Source: Mesorhizobium prunaredense
GTDB lineage: Bacteria; Pseudomonadota; Alphaproteobacteria; Rhizobiales; Rhizobiaceae
Assembly: GCF_900156895.1 (NCBI RefSeq)
Contig: NZ_FTPD01000008.1
Location: forward strand, 1 to 64,000
DNA length: 64,000 bases
Direction: 5' to 3'
The notes below the pieces were generated by a model that had not been told where the DNA came from, made no database searches, and worked only from the letters and a program-made list of their open reading frames with translations. The position numbers were made by a program, and so were the translations under genes. Positions 45,852 to 54,272 of this stretch are shown in pieces (positions within the stretch are counted from its first letter, which is position 1; every line of letters starts with the position of its first letter).

Positions 45852-46121
45852 ATGACCAGGATTGCTCTCACCGCTGCCGCCATCCTCATTGCCACAGGCA
45901 GCGCCTTTGCCGGCAGCGACCACTATGGTTCGGACGGCGTCAACCAGCCGGCCGCGCCTGGCAATGCGGCTGTTGGAAATGTCGACAACACATTCACGGG
46001 CTCGATCCGCAAGCTGCTCCCGACCGAGCACAACGCTGTCAACACCACTGCGACGTCCGAGTCAGGCACGGGTCAGTCTGCCGCGCCTGAATCAGGCCGG
46101 GGCAACTGGGGCCGTCGCTAA
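45852..46121 (+). CDS. DUF680 secreted protein
   Basis: The 89-residue protein begins with a signal peptide (MTRIALTAAAILIATGSAFAG) followed by SDHYGSDGVNQPA, the DUF680 pattern known mainly from Mesorhizobium. The mature peptide is short, rich in Asn, Ser, Thr and Gly and probably disordered in the periplasm. Function is unknown. A strong terminator follows. Confidence 0.85.
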   Translation: MTRIALTAAAILIATGSAFAGSDHYGSDGVNQPAAPGNAAVGNVDNTFTGSIRKLLPTEHNAVNTTATSESGTGQSAAPESGRGNWGRR

Positions 46122-46142
46122 GCCCTAAAGCTTCGGAACGCA

Positions 46143-46172
46143 AAGAACGGCGGGCCTTGGCCCGCCGTTCTT
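46143..46172. terminator. Bidirectional intrinsic terminator
   Basis: Arms 46143-46156 and 46159-46172 are perfect 14-base complements, effectively a 13-bp stem with a 4-base loop. It sits between the convergent DUF680 and sixA genes. Confidence 0.88.
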
Positions 46173-46195
46173 GCTTATTAAGTCACAGCTCTCGT

Positions 46196-46711
46196 TTAGC
46201 GCAGATCCTTCGGCCAAACGCAGTGCGTCAGCTGCGCGTCGCCGAGGGCCAGCCGTGCCCAGTCACCGTCGAAAAGGAAGCGGGCGAGGGCTGCCGTCGG
46301 GAATTTTTCTTCAAGCTTTTTGAGTGCCGCGGCATCCGATCCGGCGCCGGCAAGCCGGCGCGCGAATTCCTCCAGGCCGGGATTATGGCCAATCACCAAA
46401 AGGCTGCTTGTTGCCGCATTTGCCTGCCGGACCTTGGCGAGAACGTCTGCCGCGCTGGCCTCGTAGAGCGCCTGGACGAATTTGGCCGGTGTTTTCGCCG
46501 GCAATTCCGCCGAGACCAGCCGCCACGTGTCGCGGCTGCGCAGCGCCGGCGACACCAGCGCCAGATCGGGCAGCCAGCCCTGCCTGGCCAGTTCGCGCCC
46601 GACCAGCGGGGCGGCCTTCAGCCCGCGCCCGGACAGCGGCCGGTCGAAGTCGATGAGGTCAGGATCGTCCCAGCTCGACTTGGCGTGACGCAGAAGAAGG
46701 AGTTGCTTCAT
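46196..46711 (-). CDS. SixA-type phosphohistidine phosphatase
   Basis: This 171-residue histidine phosphatase has the catalytic RHA variant of the RHG motif (LLRHAKSSW, H9), the FDRPLSGRG motif, the VSPALRSRDTW block and the second catalytic His in LLVIGHNPGLEE. SixA members dephosphorylate phosphohistidine on phosphotransfer proteins such as NPr or HPt domains. It has no membrane or export signal. It lies nine bases downstream of an uncharacterised gene attached to a toxin-antitoxin pair. Confidence 0.88.
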   Translation of the reverse strand: MKQLLLLRHAKSSWDDPDLIDFDRPLSGRGLKAAPLVGRELARQGWLPDLALVSPALRSRDTWRLVSAELPAKTPAKFVQALYEASAADVLAKVRQANAATSSLLVIGHNPGLEEFARRLAGAGSDAAALKKLEEKFPTAALARFLFDGDWARLALGDAQLTHCVWPKDLR

Positions 46712-46720
46712 GAGTTCAAT

Positions 46721-47065
46721 TTAAGACCAAGGAATGTCGGGCTGAAAGTCTTTCCCATATCCGCCGCCAAGTTTTGTGCCCATGGCGGTATCAAAGGTCG
46801 CCCAAAGCGTACCAAAGATGAACAAACCTACGCGCCGTTCATCCTTATCCCACCTGACCGAAATGTCTGCTTCAGTAATGGCCCAATCGCCCGATCGAAT
46901 GTGAATTGCATCGATGACAGAACCTACTCGCCCGTCCTCGATTCGATACAGATAGAAGTATGCCGTGGCATTCGTTGGATCGTCTGCCTCATCATACTCA
47001 AAGACGCCGGCCAGATCACCTTTTGCCCGGATAGCGCTGTCGAAGAGATCCATGCCTGTCTGCAT
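46721..47065 (-). CDS. Hypothetical protein downstream of parDE
   Basis: I do not recognise this 114-residue acidic protein. Segments YFYLYRIEDGRVGSVIDAIHIRSGDWAITEADISVRWDKDERRVGLFIFG suggest a small alpha/beta fold with several strands. It starts three bases after parE on the same strand and ends nine bases before sixA, so it belongs to the parDE transcription unit by spacing. An internal ATG at 47053 is possible. Composition is less GC-rich than the chromosome, in keeping with acquired DNA. Confidence 0.65.
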   Translation of the reverse strand: MQTGMDLFDSAIRAKGDLAGVFEYDEADDPTNATAYFYLYRIEDGRVGSVIDAIHIRSGDWAITEADISVRWDKDERRVGLFIFGTLWATFDTAMGTKLGGGYGKDFQPDIPWS

Positions 47066-47068
47066 CTG

Positions 47069-47362
47069 TCAAAACAATGTTGAGACGTCGCGTGCGCCAT
47101 GCACCACGCGCACGATCTCGACGCGCTGTTCGGCCAGGCGATAAAGCACGAGGTAATTGCCGATCGTCAATGCTCGCACTTCGGCGCCGATGTCGGGTCT
47201 CCGGGGACCGGATTCCGGGAATGTCGCCAATTGCAGGATGCGCGCCGCAATGGCGTCCAGAAAGCGGTCCGCGGCAAGCGGGCTGTCAGTTGCAATGCCA
47301 AACCAGATGTCGATCAGATCGTCTTCGGCGGCCGGGCTGCGGACAACGAGGACGTCAGCCAT
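47069..47362 (-). CDS. ParE-family toxin (RelE/ParE superfamily)
   Basis: The 97-residue protein has the ParE pattern: VRSPAAEDDLIDIWFGIA at the N-terminus, RFLDAIAARILQLATFPESGPRRPDI, and the C-terminal YLVLYRLAEQRVEIVRVVHGARD strands. ParE toxins inhibit DNA gyrase, while relatives cleave mRNA. It overlaps its antitoxin gene by eight bases. Confidence 0.9.
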   Translation of the reverse strand: MADVLVVRSPAAEDDLIDIWFGIATDSPLAADRFLDAIAARILQLATFPESGPRRPDIGAEVRALTIGNYLVLYRLAEQRVEIVRVVHGARDVSTLF

Positions 47363-47642
47363 TCCGCTGTTTTTTGCCGGCTTCGCTGAACCGGCTGTGC
47401 GCCTTCAGTTTGATGTCCTCGATGTCGAAAGATGCGAACGGGCCGCTCTCCAGCCCCTCCGTCCAGGCTTTCCGCAGCCGTTGCGCTTCCGCCTCGCGCA
47501 AGGGTTGGCGAAGGCGCCATTCGCGGAGCGCCTCGCGGATCACTTCGCTTGCCGAACCGTATTGCCCGCTGGCCACCGCGCTCTTGACCATGTCCAGCAG
47601 TTCCGGCGAAAGCGCCACGCTGACTTTTTCGACTGTCGCCAT
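47355..47642 (-). CDS. ParD-family antitoxin
   Basis: The 95-residue protein has a ribbon-helix-helix N-terminus (VEKVSVALSPELLDMVKSAVASGQYGSASEVIREALREW) and a flexible C-terminal part that should wrap the toxin. The ATG at 47642 starts the RHH; the frame extends to 47672 across the operator. A 19-base palindrome lies just upstream and is the likely autoregulatory site. Confidence 0.92.
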   Translation of the reverse strand: MATVEKVSVALSPELLDMVKSAVASGQYGSASEVIREALREWRLRQPLREAEAQRLRKAWTEGLESGPFASFDIEDIKLKAHSRFSEAGKKQRNG

Positions 47643-47664
47643 CAACTTGTCTCCTTGCCAAGAT

Positions 47665-47683
47665 GGTAGCAATAATTGCTACC
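47665..47683. promoter_or_regulatory. ParD operator palindrome
   Basis: GGTAGCAAT and ATTGCTACC flank one central base, a perfect 9+1+9 palindrome 23 bases upstream of the minus-strand parD start. RHH antitoxins bind such sites to repress their operon. Confidence 0.78.
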
Positions 47684-47700
47684 CACTTCAAGGATGAGCC

Positions 47701-48411
47701 TCATGGCGTGATGCGCGCCAGATGCTCGAGGTCGGTCTCCTCACGCAGCGGATCGGGCGCCATCACCACTGAGGTGCTGTTGTCGGCATCGTCGGCGAAG
47801 TGGGCAAGCACGGTGCGGCCGCCTTCCATCCGCGCCTTGCCTTCAGCGACCAGCCCGAGCGCCAGCGGATAAAGCCGGTGCTCGGCCTTCAGCACGCGCG
47901 CGGCGAGCATGTCCTCATTGTCGCCGACCATCACCGGCACGGCGGCCTGGGCGATGATCGGGCCGTCATCCATATCGAGCGTGACGAAATGCACCGTGCA
48001 GCCATGGATGCGTATGCCCGCGCGCAAGGCGCGCGCATGCGTATCCAGCCCCTTGAAGGCGGGCAGCAGGGCAGGGTGGATGTTGATCATCCGTCCCAGC
48101 CATTTCTCGACGAAGCGCGCGCCGAGAATACGCATATAACCGGCCAGCGCCACGATCTCGGCGCCGAGCGAGACAAGTGCGGCGTCGATCGCCCCGTCAT
48201 GCGCTTCCTTGCTGCTATAGTCGGCCCGCGAAATCACCTTGGTGGCGATGCCGCGCGCCGCCGCGATGCCGAGACCGGCGGCATTGGCCCGGTCGGAAAC
48301 GACGCCGACGATCTCGGCCGGATAGTCCGGATTGCTGGCCGCGGCGATCAGCGCCGTCATGTTGGAGCCCCGTCCCGAAATCAGCACCACGGTGCGTTTG
48401 CGCATGCTCAT
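47701..48411 (-). CDS. purN: Phosphoribosylglycinamide formyltransferase
   Basis: PurN transfers formyl from 10-formyltetrahydrofolate to GAR, step three of purine synthesis. The 236-residue protein has [11 protein letters not shown], the catalytic [20 protein letters not shown] block (Asn-His) and the Asp in [12 protein letters not shown]. It starts in an ATGA overlap with purM, the conserved purM-purN order. The C-terminal extension after the GART domain (about 35 residues) is typical of alphaproteobacterial PurN. Confidence 0.96.
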   Translation of the reverse strand: MSMRKRTVVLISGRGSNMTALIAAASNPDYPAEIVGVVSDRANAAGLGIAAARGIATKVISRADYSSKEAHDGAIDAALVSLGAEIVALAGYMRILGARFVEKWLGRMINIHPALLPAFKGLDTHARALRAGIRIHGCTVHFVTLDMDDGPIIAQAAVPVMVGDNEDMLAARVLKAEHRLYPLALGLVAEGKARMEGGRTVLAHFADDADNSTSVVMAPDPLREETDLEHLARITP

Positions 48412-49472
48412 AGGCCGATCGTGCCGCGATAGATCACGCCCGCGTTGCGGCGCGGCACGATGCGGCCGATCGGCGTCACCGTCTCGCCGGCCTCCTGCAG
48501 CACGGCCGCGACCTGTGCCGCCTGGCCGGAGGCGACGGCGAGGATCATGCCGACGCCGCAGTTGAAGGTGCGCATCATCTCGTCGGGCGCCACGCCGCCG
48601 GTCTTGGCCAGCCATGAGAACACCGCCGGCACCTCGATGGCGTCGAGGTCGAGCTCGGCCGAAAAATCCTTCGGCAGGACGCGCGGGATGTTTTCCGGGA
48701 AACCGCCGCCGGTGATATGGGCCAGCGCCTTGATGCCATGCGTGTTACGGATCGCCTTGAGGATCGACTTGACGTAGATGCGGGTCGGCTCGAGCAGCGC
48801 CTCGGCCAAAGTGGCTTCATCGTTGAAGGGCGCTGGATCGGTCCACGCAAGGCCGCTGGTGGCGACGATGCGGCGGACCAGCGAAAAGCCATTTGAATGC
48901 ACGCCCGACGAAGCCAGCCCCAACAGCACGTCGCCCTCGACGATGTCGTCGGTCGGCAGCAACTGGCCGCGTTCGGCCGCGCCTACGGCAAAGCCGGCGA
49001 GGTCGTAGTCGTTGCCGTGATACATGCCGGGCATTTCCGCCGTCTCGCCGCCGATCAGCGCGCATCCGGCCTGCCGGCAGCCCTCGGCGATGCCGCCGAC
49101 GATCGCCGCACCCTGGTCGGGATCGAGCTTGCCGGTGGCGAAATAGTCGAGGAAGAACAATGGCTCGGCACCCTGCACGACGATGTCGTTGACGCACATG
49201 GCGACGAGATCGATGCCGATCGTGTCGTGCTTGCCGGCATCGATGGCGATCTTCAGCTTGGTGCCGACGCCGTCATTGGCGGCGACCAGCACCGGGTCGG
49301 TGAAGCCGGCGGCCTTGAGGTCGAACAGACCGCCGAAGCCGCCGATCTCGCCATCGGCGCCCGGCCGGCGCGTCGCGCGCACCAGCGGCTTGATCTTCTC
49401 GACCATGAGGTTGCCGGCATCGATGTCGACACCCGCCTCGGCATAGGTGAGCCCGTTCTTGCGCTTGCTCAT
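48408..49472 (-). CDS. purM: Phosphoribosylformylglycinamidine cyclo-ligase
   Basis: PurM closes the imidazole ring of AIR with ATP, step five of purine synthesis. The 354-residue protein has [38 protein letters not shown], the [11 protein letters not shown] motif and a [14 protein letters not shown] loop. The ATG at 49472 is the family start; the frame extends to 49523. It heads the purM-purN operon, divergent from a phosphatidyltransferase gene. Confidence 0.96.
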   Translation of the reverse strand: MSKRKNGLTYAEAGVDIDAGNLMVEKIKPLVRATRRPGADGEIGGFGGLFDLKAAGFTDPVLVAANDGVGTKLKIAIDAGKHDTIGIDLVAMCVNDIVVQGAEPLFFLDYFATGKLDPDQGAAIVGGIAEGCRQAGCALIGGETAEMPGMYHGNDYDLAGFAVGAAERGQLLPTDDIVEGDVLLGLASSGVHSNGFSLVRRIVATSGLAWTDPAPFNDEATLAEALLEPTRIYVKSILKAIRNTHGIKALAHITGGGFPENIPRVLPKDFSAELDLDAIEVPAVFSWLAKTGGVAPDEMMRTFNCGVGMILAVASGQAAQVAAVLQEAGETVTPIGRIVPRRNAGVIYRGTIGL

Positions 49473-49724
49473 CACTCTTTCCTGCTTTCCGGGGCTCTTC
49501 GCATGAACGGCTGCGCCTCGCAAGGATAACGGCTGGCTCAGGCACTTTCGGCATCACAAAATCGTGGACAGAGGCCTCAGGCAAATCTCCAACATTGGCG
49601 ATGGCGAAGGCCTTGAAGACAGCCGATCTCTTCGAACGAGCGGAGATTGGCGGCTTCTGCGTCGCTCTCACTTGCCGTAGCCTCTCATCTCTATCATGTA
49701 TCAGCAAAACAGAAGCGACGGGAC

Positions 49725-50288
49725 ATGCGTTTGACCATCCCCAACATGATCACGATCATGCGTTTCGTGCTGGTGCCGGGCGTGGTGCTGGCCATGCTGC
49801 AGGCGCGCTGGGACTGGGCTTTCGCCGGCTTCCTGATCGCCGGCATTTCCGACGGCGTCGACGGCTTCATTGCCCGCCATTTCAATCAGTTTTCGCAGCT
49901 TGGCGCCTATCTCGATCCGATGGCCGACAAATTGCTGCTGGTCTCGGTGTTCGTGGTGCTGGGCTTCATCGGTGAGTTGCCGCTGTGGCTGGTCGTCACC
50001 ATGGTGTCGCGCGATGCGCTGATCGTCTGCGCCGTCGTTCTGTCCACCGTCATGGCCCATCCGGTCGAGATGAAACCGCTGTTCGTGTCGAAGGCCAACA
50101 CCGCCATCCAGATCGGGCTGGCGGCGGTGGTGCTGGGCGAACTGGCCCTCGCCATCGACCTCGACCCGCTCAGGCCGGTGCTCATATTGCTGTCCGGGGT
50201 CTTGACCGTGGCTTCGGCCGCGGCCTATCTCGTGGCTTGGCTGAGGCATATGAGCGGCTATGGCGAAGGCTCCAAACCGGATACCTGA
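49725..50288 (+). CDS. CDP-alcohol phosphatidyltransferase family protein
   Basis: The 187-residue membrane enzyme has the full catalytic motif: D46-G47, A50-R51, G60, D64 and D68, and a TIPNMITIMRFVLVPGVV start like PgsA. As pgsA itself is at 28607-29203, this second copy may make cardiolipin or another phospholipid, or be a PgsA paralog. It overlaps the AI-2E transporter gene by 29 bases, and hdaA follows. The ATG at 49725 has a GGGAC element before it. Confidence 0.9.
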   Translation: MRLTIPNMITIMRFVLVPGVVLAMLQARWDWAFAGFLIAGISDGVDGFIARHFNQFSQLGAYLDPMADKLLLVSVFVVLGFIGELPLWLVVTMVSRDALIVCAVVLSTVMAHPVEMKPLFVSKANTAIQIGLAAVVLGELALAIDLDPLRPVLILLSGVLTVASAAAYLVAWLRHMSGYGEGSKPDT

Positions 50289-51459
50289 CCAGAACATCGA
50301 CGCGGCAGCCGAGGCTGCGGCTGCCGATGCTGCCGCGTCTGGCGTGTTTCGCCGCCAAATCCGCTTCTGGCTGATCAGTGCCATCATCCTCGCGATCTTT
50401 CTCTATGTCTTCAGCGGCATCCTGCTGCCGTTCGTCGCCGGCATGGTGCTCGCCTACTTTCTCGACCCGGTCGCCGATCGGCTGCAGCGGCTCGGCCTGT
50501 CCAGGCTGATGGCGACGATTGTCATCCTGTTTGCCTTCATCGTCGTTCTGGTGCTGGCCTTCGTCATCCTCATTCCGGTGCTGGCTTCGCAGATGGCCGA
50601 TTTCGCCAGCAAGCTGCCGGAATACCTGACCCGGCTGCAGAGCCTGATCACCAGCTTCGATCCGAGATGGCTGGAAGAGCAATTCGGCGTCGACGCCAAT
50701 GGCCTGCGCGAAGGGTTGAATTCGCTGCTGACCTCCGGCTTCGGCCTGCTGACCACCGTGTTCACCTCGATCTGGAGCTCCGGCGTGGCGCTGGTCTCGG
50801 TGGTCAGCCTGTTCGTCGTCACGCCCGTCGTTGCCTTCTACATGTTGCTCGACTGGGATCGCATGGTGGCGATTGTCGACAGCTGGGTGCCGCGCGATTA
50901 TGTCCAGACCGTCAGGGCAATCGCCAACGACATCAACACCGCCACCGCCGGCTTTGTGCGCGGCCAGGGCACGCTGTGCCTGGTACTGGGCGCCATGTAT
51001 GCCACCGGCCTGACCTTGACCGGCCTGAATTTCGGCATCCTCATCGGCCTGTTCGCCGGGCTGATCTCCTTCATCCCCTATGTCGGCTCGCTGACCGGGC
51101 TGGTGCTGGCCGTCGGCGTCGCCTTCGTCCAGTTCTGGCCGGACTGGACCATGGTCGCGGCGGTGGCCGGCGTGTTCTTCGTCGGCCAGTTCATCGAGGG
51201 CAACATCCTGCAGCCGAGGCTGGTGGGCAAAAGCGTCGGCCTGCATCCGGTGTGGCTGATGTTTTCGCTGTTTGCCTTCGGCGCGCTGTTCGGCTTCGTC
51301 GGCCTGCTGATCGCCGTGCCGGCCTCGGCCGCCGTTGCCGTCCTGGCGCGCTTTGCCATCGCCCGCTATCTCGAGTCGCCGCTCTACAAGGGCCACAACA
51401 CCGAACCTGTCCCGCCGCTGCCGGCGCGTCGCCGCGGGAGCGGTGGACCGCGCAGTTGA
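50260..51459 (+). CDS. AI-2E family transporter (UPF0118/PerM type)
   Basis: The 399-residue protein has about eight membrane helices. Its conserved features include FVAGMVLAYFLDPVADRLQRLG, a cytosolic loop of roughly residues 110-170, and FNFGILIGLFAGLISFIPYVGS-like and EGNILQPRLVGKSVGLHPVWLM segments. Members export autoinducer-2 or act as Na+/H+ antiporters, so the substrate is open. The first 30 residues overlap the upstream gene in another frame. It is followed after five bases by hdaA, an arrangement known from Rhizobiales. Confidence 0.92.
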   Translation: MAKAPNRIPDQNIDAAAEAAAADAAASGVFRRQIRFWLISAIILAIFLYVFSGILLPFVAGMVLAYFLDPVADRLQRLGLSRLMATIVILFAFIVVLVLAFVILIPVLASQMADFASKLPEYLTRLQSLITSFDPRWLEEQFGVDANGLREGLNSLLTSGFGLLTTVFTSIWSSGVALVSVVSLFVVTPVVAFYMLLDWDRMVAIVDSWVPRDYVQTVRAIANDINTATAGFVRGQGTLCLVLGAMYATGLTLTGLNFGILIGLFAGLISFIPYVGSLTGLVLAVGVAFVQFWPDWTMVAAVAGVFFVGQFIEGNILQPRLVGKSVGLHPVWLMFSLFAFGALFGFVGLLIAVPASAAVAVLARFAIARYLESPLYKGHNTEPVPPLPARRRGSGGPRS

Positions 51460-51464
51460 GCCAG

Positions 51465-52172
51465 ATGCCGGACAACAACAAGATCGACCCGCCGCGCCAG
51501 TTGCCGCTCGATCTCGGCCACGGCACCGGCTATTCGCGCGACGAGCTCGTCGTCTCCGGCACCAACAGCCAGGCGGTGGCGCTGGTCGATCGCTGGCCGG
51601 ACTGGCCGTCGCCGGTGGTCGTGCTCGCCGGCCCCGCAGGATCTGGAAAAACCCATCTGGCGTCGATCTGGCGCGCCCGCGCCGGCGCAGTGAAGGTCGA
51701 CGCCGGGCGGATCGGCGACTGCATGGCGAGCCTCGGCGCGCGGCCGGCCCTGATCGACGATGTCGACGCCGGTCCGGTCGATGAAGAGGGGCTGTTCCAT
51801 CTGATCAACACGGTGCGCGCGGCCGGCTCGACCTTGCTCTTGACGGCGCGGCGCTTTCCGTCCGCCTGGGGTGTCAGCCTCCCCGACCTCGCATCGCGAC
51901 TGAAGGCGGCGGCGATGGTCGAGATCCACGAGCCAGACGATCTCTTGCTGGCCGGTGTCATCACCAAGCTGTTCGCCGACCGCCAGGTCGAGGTCGAGCC
52001 GCATGTCGTGCAATATCTGGTGCGCCGCATCGAACGCTCGCTGGCCACCGCGATGCGCGTGGTCGAGCGGCTCGACCGAACGGCACTGGAGCGCAAGACG
52101 CCGATCACAAGGGCGCTCGCCGCAGAAACCGTCAGCGCCATGGATGAGGGGCAGGGCGAGTTCGAGATTTAA
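51465..52172 (+). CDS. hdaA: DnaA-inactivation regulator (Hda homolog)
   Basis: HdaA is a truncated DnaA-like AAA+ protein that binds the beta clamp and stimulates ATP hydrolysis by DnaA, preventing re-initiation. The 235-residue protein has the clamp-binding motif QLPLDL (residues 12-17), Walker A GPAGSGKT (56-63), the LIDDVDA Walker B region, and a lid domain (VVQYLVRRIERSLATAMRVVERLD). It lacks the DnaA DNA-binding domain IV, as expected for Hda. Confidence 0.93.
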   Translation: MPDNNKIDPPRQLPLDLGHGTGYSRDELVVSGTNSQAVALVDRWPDWPSPVVVLAGPAGSGKTHLASIWRARAGAVKVDAGRIGDCMASLGARPALIDDVDAGPVDEEGLFHLINTVRAAGSTLLLTARRFPSAWGVSLPDLASRLKAAAMVEIHEPDDLLLAGVITKLFADRQVEVEPHVVQYLVRRIERSLATAMRVVERLDRTALERKTPITRALAAETVSAMDEGQGEFEI

Positions 52173-52235
52173 AAAATCGCGATCAAGTGGAATGAGCCAT
52201 TTCCGAGCAATCATATTCCCAATTCTGGTAGATCG

Positions 52236-52256
52236 GTGTATGATTTAATCATACAC
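52236..52256. promoter_or_regulatory. ParD operator palindrome
   Basis: GTGTATGATT and AATCATACAC flank one central base, a perfect 10+1+10 palindrome ending 24 bases before the parD start at 52281. It is the expected autoregulatory site of the RHH antitoxin. Confidence 0.82.
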
Positions 52257-52280
52257 ACCTGAGGCAAGAAAGACGGTTCG

Positions 52281-52568
52281 ATGCGTACCACTCAACCCCT
52301 GACCATCACCTTGCCGCTCGATATGGCGCAGATGGTCAAGGACAAGGTTTCATCGGGCGAATACGCCAGCGAAAGCGAGGTCATCCGCGATGGCCTCCGC
52401 ACGCTCGCCCAGCGTGATGCGGCTGTAGAGCGTTGGTTGCGTGAGGAAGTCGTGCCGACGATGAAGGCTGTTGAAGCAGACCCATCGCAACTGATGACCC
52501 TGGAAGAGGCCAAGAAGCGCCTGCACGCCCATGTCGATGCCATCGTGGCTAAAGCTTCCCGCGGATGA
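52281..52568 (+). CDS. ParD-family antitoxin
   Basis: The 95-residue protein has an N-terminal ribbon-helix-helix (PLTITLPLDMAQMVKDKVSSGEYASESEVIRDGLRTL) and an acidic C-terminal helix region that should bind the toxin. It overlaps parE by four bases (ATGA). It is only distantly similar to the parD at 47355-47642, so the two loci probably do not cross-talk. Confidence 0.92.
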   Translation: MRTTQPLTITLPLDMAQMVKDKVSSGEYASESEVIRDGLRTLAQRDAAVERWLREEVVPTMKAVEADPSQLMTLEEAKKRLHAHVDAIVAKASRG

Positions 52569-52876
52569 CGCACCAGGTCGTGTTCAGCGCGGCCGCCGAG
52601 AAGGACGTGGCCGAGCTGCTGGCCTACCTTGTGCCCGAGGCTGGAGAAAGAACTGCACGGGCTTGGGTCGACCGACTGATTGTCTACTGTGAGGGGTTTG
52701 CCACATTCCCTGAGCGCGGCACACGCCGGGATGACATAGCCCCGGGGCTTCGTACAATTGGTTATCGGCGGCGGGCGACGATAGCCTTTCGCGGGGATGG
52801 TAACGTAGTGGTCATCTTGCGCATGCTCCATGGCGGCCGCGCCTTGGAGGCGGTCGAGGACATAGACGACGAATAG
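52565..52876 (+). CDS. ParE-family toxin (RelE/ParE superfamily)
   Basis: The 103-residue protein has the ParE pattern: VVFSAAAEKDVAELLAYLV, RLIVYCEGFATFPERGTRRDDIAPGLRTIGYRRRATIAF and a C-terminal VILRMLHGGRALEAV. It likely poisons gyrase or cleaves mRNA, and is neutralised by the upstream ParD. It ends before a 267-base gap that holds a stem-loop at 53000-53043. Confidence 0.92.
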   Translation: MTHQVVFSAAAEKDVAELLAYLVPEAGERTARAWVDRLIVYCEGFATFPERGTRRDDIAPGLRTIGYRRRATIAFRGDGNVVVILRMLHGGRALEAVEDIDDE

Positions 52877-52999
52877 ATTTTCGGCCGTGATTCATTGACG
52901 GCCGGTGTCCCATTTCGGGAAACGTCGGCTGGCATCTGATTTGCACCTGCAAGCTTGCCGGCTAACCCGGTCCTGATTGCGTATCAAATCAGGTTGTAG

Positions 53000-53043
53000 G
53001 CTCGCCGGGAGATGAGGCGGTTGGGGTTCTCTTCCCGGCGAGC
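53000..53043. other. Stem-loop between convergent parE and GlxA-type genes
   Basis: GCTCGCCGGGA (53000-53010) and TCCCGGCGAGC (53033-53043) form an 11-bp perfect stem with a 22-base loop. It could act as a terminator for either gene. A smaller inverted repeat (CCTGATT/AATCAGG) precedes it at 52971-52992. Confidence 0.6.
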
Positions 53044-53143
53044 TTGCCTTCAACAAGGGGTCGCTGGTTGCGTATTTTGCTGCTCCGGTCGAGCGGTCCC
53101 AGTCGGTCCGGTCGAGACTCGTCACAACCGCAACTGCCATAAC

Positions 53144-54145
53144 TCAGCTCCTTTCGCCCGCCACCGCAGTTCGTTCCGCGCCAAAGCGCCTGCGGTAATC
53201 GCCCGGCGCCAGGCCGGTTATCCTGGCGAACACCTTGCGGAAGGAGCCGGGATCGTCATAGCCGACATCCCAGGCGATCTGGTCGATGGATCGGGTCGTC
53301 GCTTGCAGCATCTCACGCGCCTTGCCGACGCGCAGGTGCTGGCAATACTCGGTCGGCTTGAGGCCGGTGGCGTTGCGAAAGCGGCGCAAAAAAGTCCGCT
53401 CCTCCAAGGCTGCATGCTCCGCCATGGTGGCGAGCGTCACATCGCGCGCGCCTCTGGCCTGGAGCCAGTGCTGCACCTTGAGGATCGCCTCGTCGCCATG
53501 GTTCAGCCTGGGAGCAAAGGGGCTGTAGAAGCGTTGCTCGCGTCCCGGCGGGTCGACCAGCATGAAACGGGCGGTGTCCATCATCACGGTCGGCCCAAGC
53601 ACCCTGTCGACGAGTTTCAGGCCGAGGTCGGTCCAGGCCATATAGCCGCCGGCGGTGATGATGTCGCCGTCGTCGATGACCAGCTTGTCGGCATCCAGTG
53701 CGATGTCGGGGAAGCGCATCGCCAGCGCGTTGCGATAGGCCCAGTGCGTGGTCGCCGCACGACCCGACAGCAGGCCGGTCTCGGCAAGCACGAAGGCGCC
53801 GGCGCAGACCGAGCCGAGCGTCGCGCCGGCAGCATGGCGGGCCCTGAGCCAGTCGGCATAGGGCGCGGCCGTCTCGCGAGCGATCGGATCACCCAGGGTC
53901 GGAGGCAAGATGATCATGGCAGGTCCATTGCCGGGGCCGGGCTCGCTGTCGAAGCTGCGGATGACGGTTTGGCTCGCGTCCTGCCACTGCCAATGGCTGA
54001 CGCGAAGCCTCGGCGAGTCCGGCGACCGGTCGGCAGCCAGCCGGTTGGCCAACTGGAACAGATCTGTCAGGCCAAGAACAGCCGCTTGCTGAACGCCGGG
54101 ATACACCACGAGCCCGATTTCGACCCGATCACGCGCCGCACCCAT
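53144..54145 (-). CDS. GlxA-type transcriptional regulator (DJ-1/PfpI + AraC HTH)
   Basis: The 333-residue regulator has an N-terminal DJ-1/PfpI-like domain (IGLVVYPGVQQAAVLGLTDLF, a CAGAFVLAETGLL nucleophile-elbow segment) and a C-terminal AraC-type double HTH (LATMAEHAALEERTFLRRFRNATGLKPTEY, IDQIAWDVGYDDPGSFRKVF). Proteins of this group sense amines, quaternary ammonium compounds or amino-acid derivatives. It is divergent from the alpha/beta hydrolase gene and probably controls it. Confidence 0.93.
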   Translation of the reverse strand: MGAARDRVEIGLVVYPGVQQAAVLGLTDLFQLANRLAADRSPDSPRLRVSHWQWQDASQTVIRSFDSEPGPGNGPAMIILPPTLGDPIARETAAPYADWLRARHAAGATLGSVCAGAFVLAETGLLSGRAATTHWAYRNALAMRFPDIALDADKLVIDDGDIITAGGYMAWTDLGLKLVDRVLGPTVMMDTARFMLVDPPGREQRFYSPFAPRLNHGDEAILKVQHWLQARGARDVTLATMAEHAALEERTFLRRFRNATGLKPTEYCQHLRVGKAREMLQATTRSIDQIAWDVGYDDPGSFRKVFARITGLAPGDYRRRFGAERTAVAGERS

Positions 54146-54272
54146 CTGTCAGTTTTGCCACGTTCAATGTCTGTTTTGCCAATTCTCACCATGACCCCGT
54201 TGCAGTAGCTTGTCCACAGAAGGAACGAACCTTCCCGCACCATTTCAGCCAACTGCAGCAAGGAGCACGACG

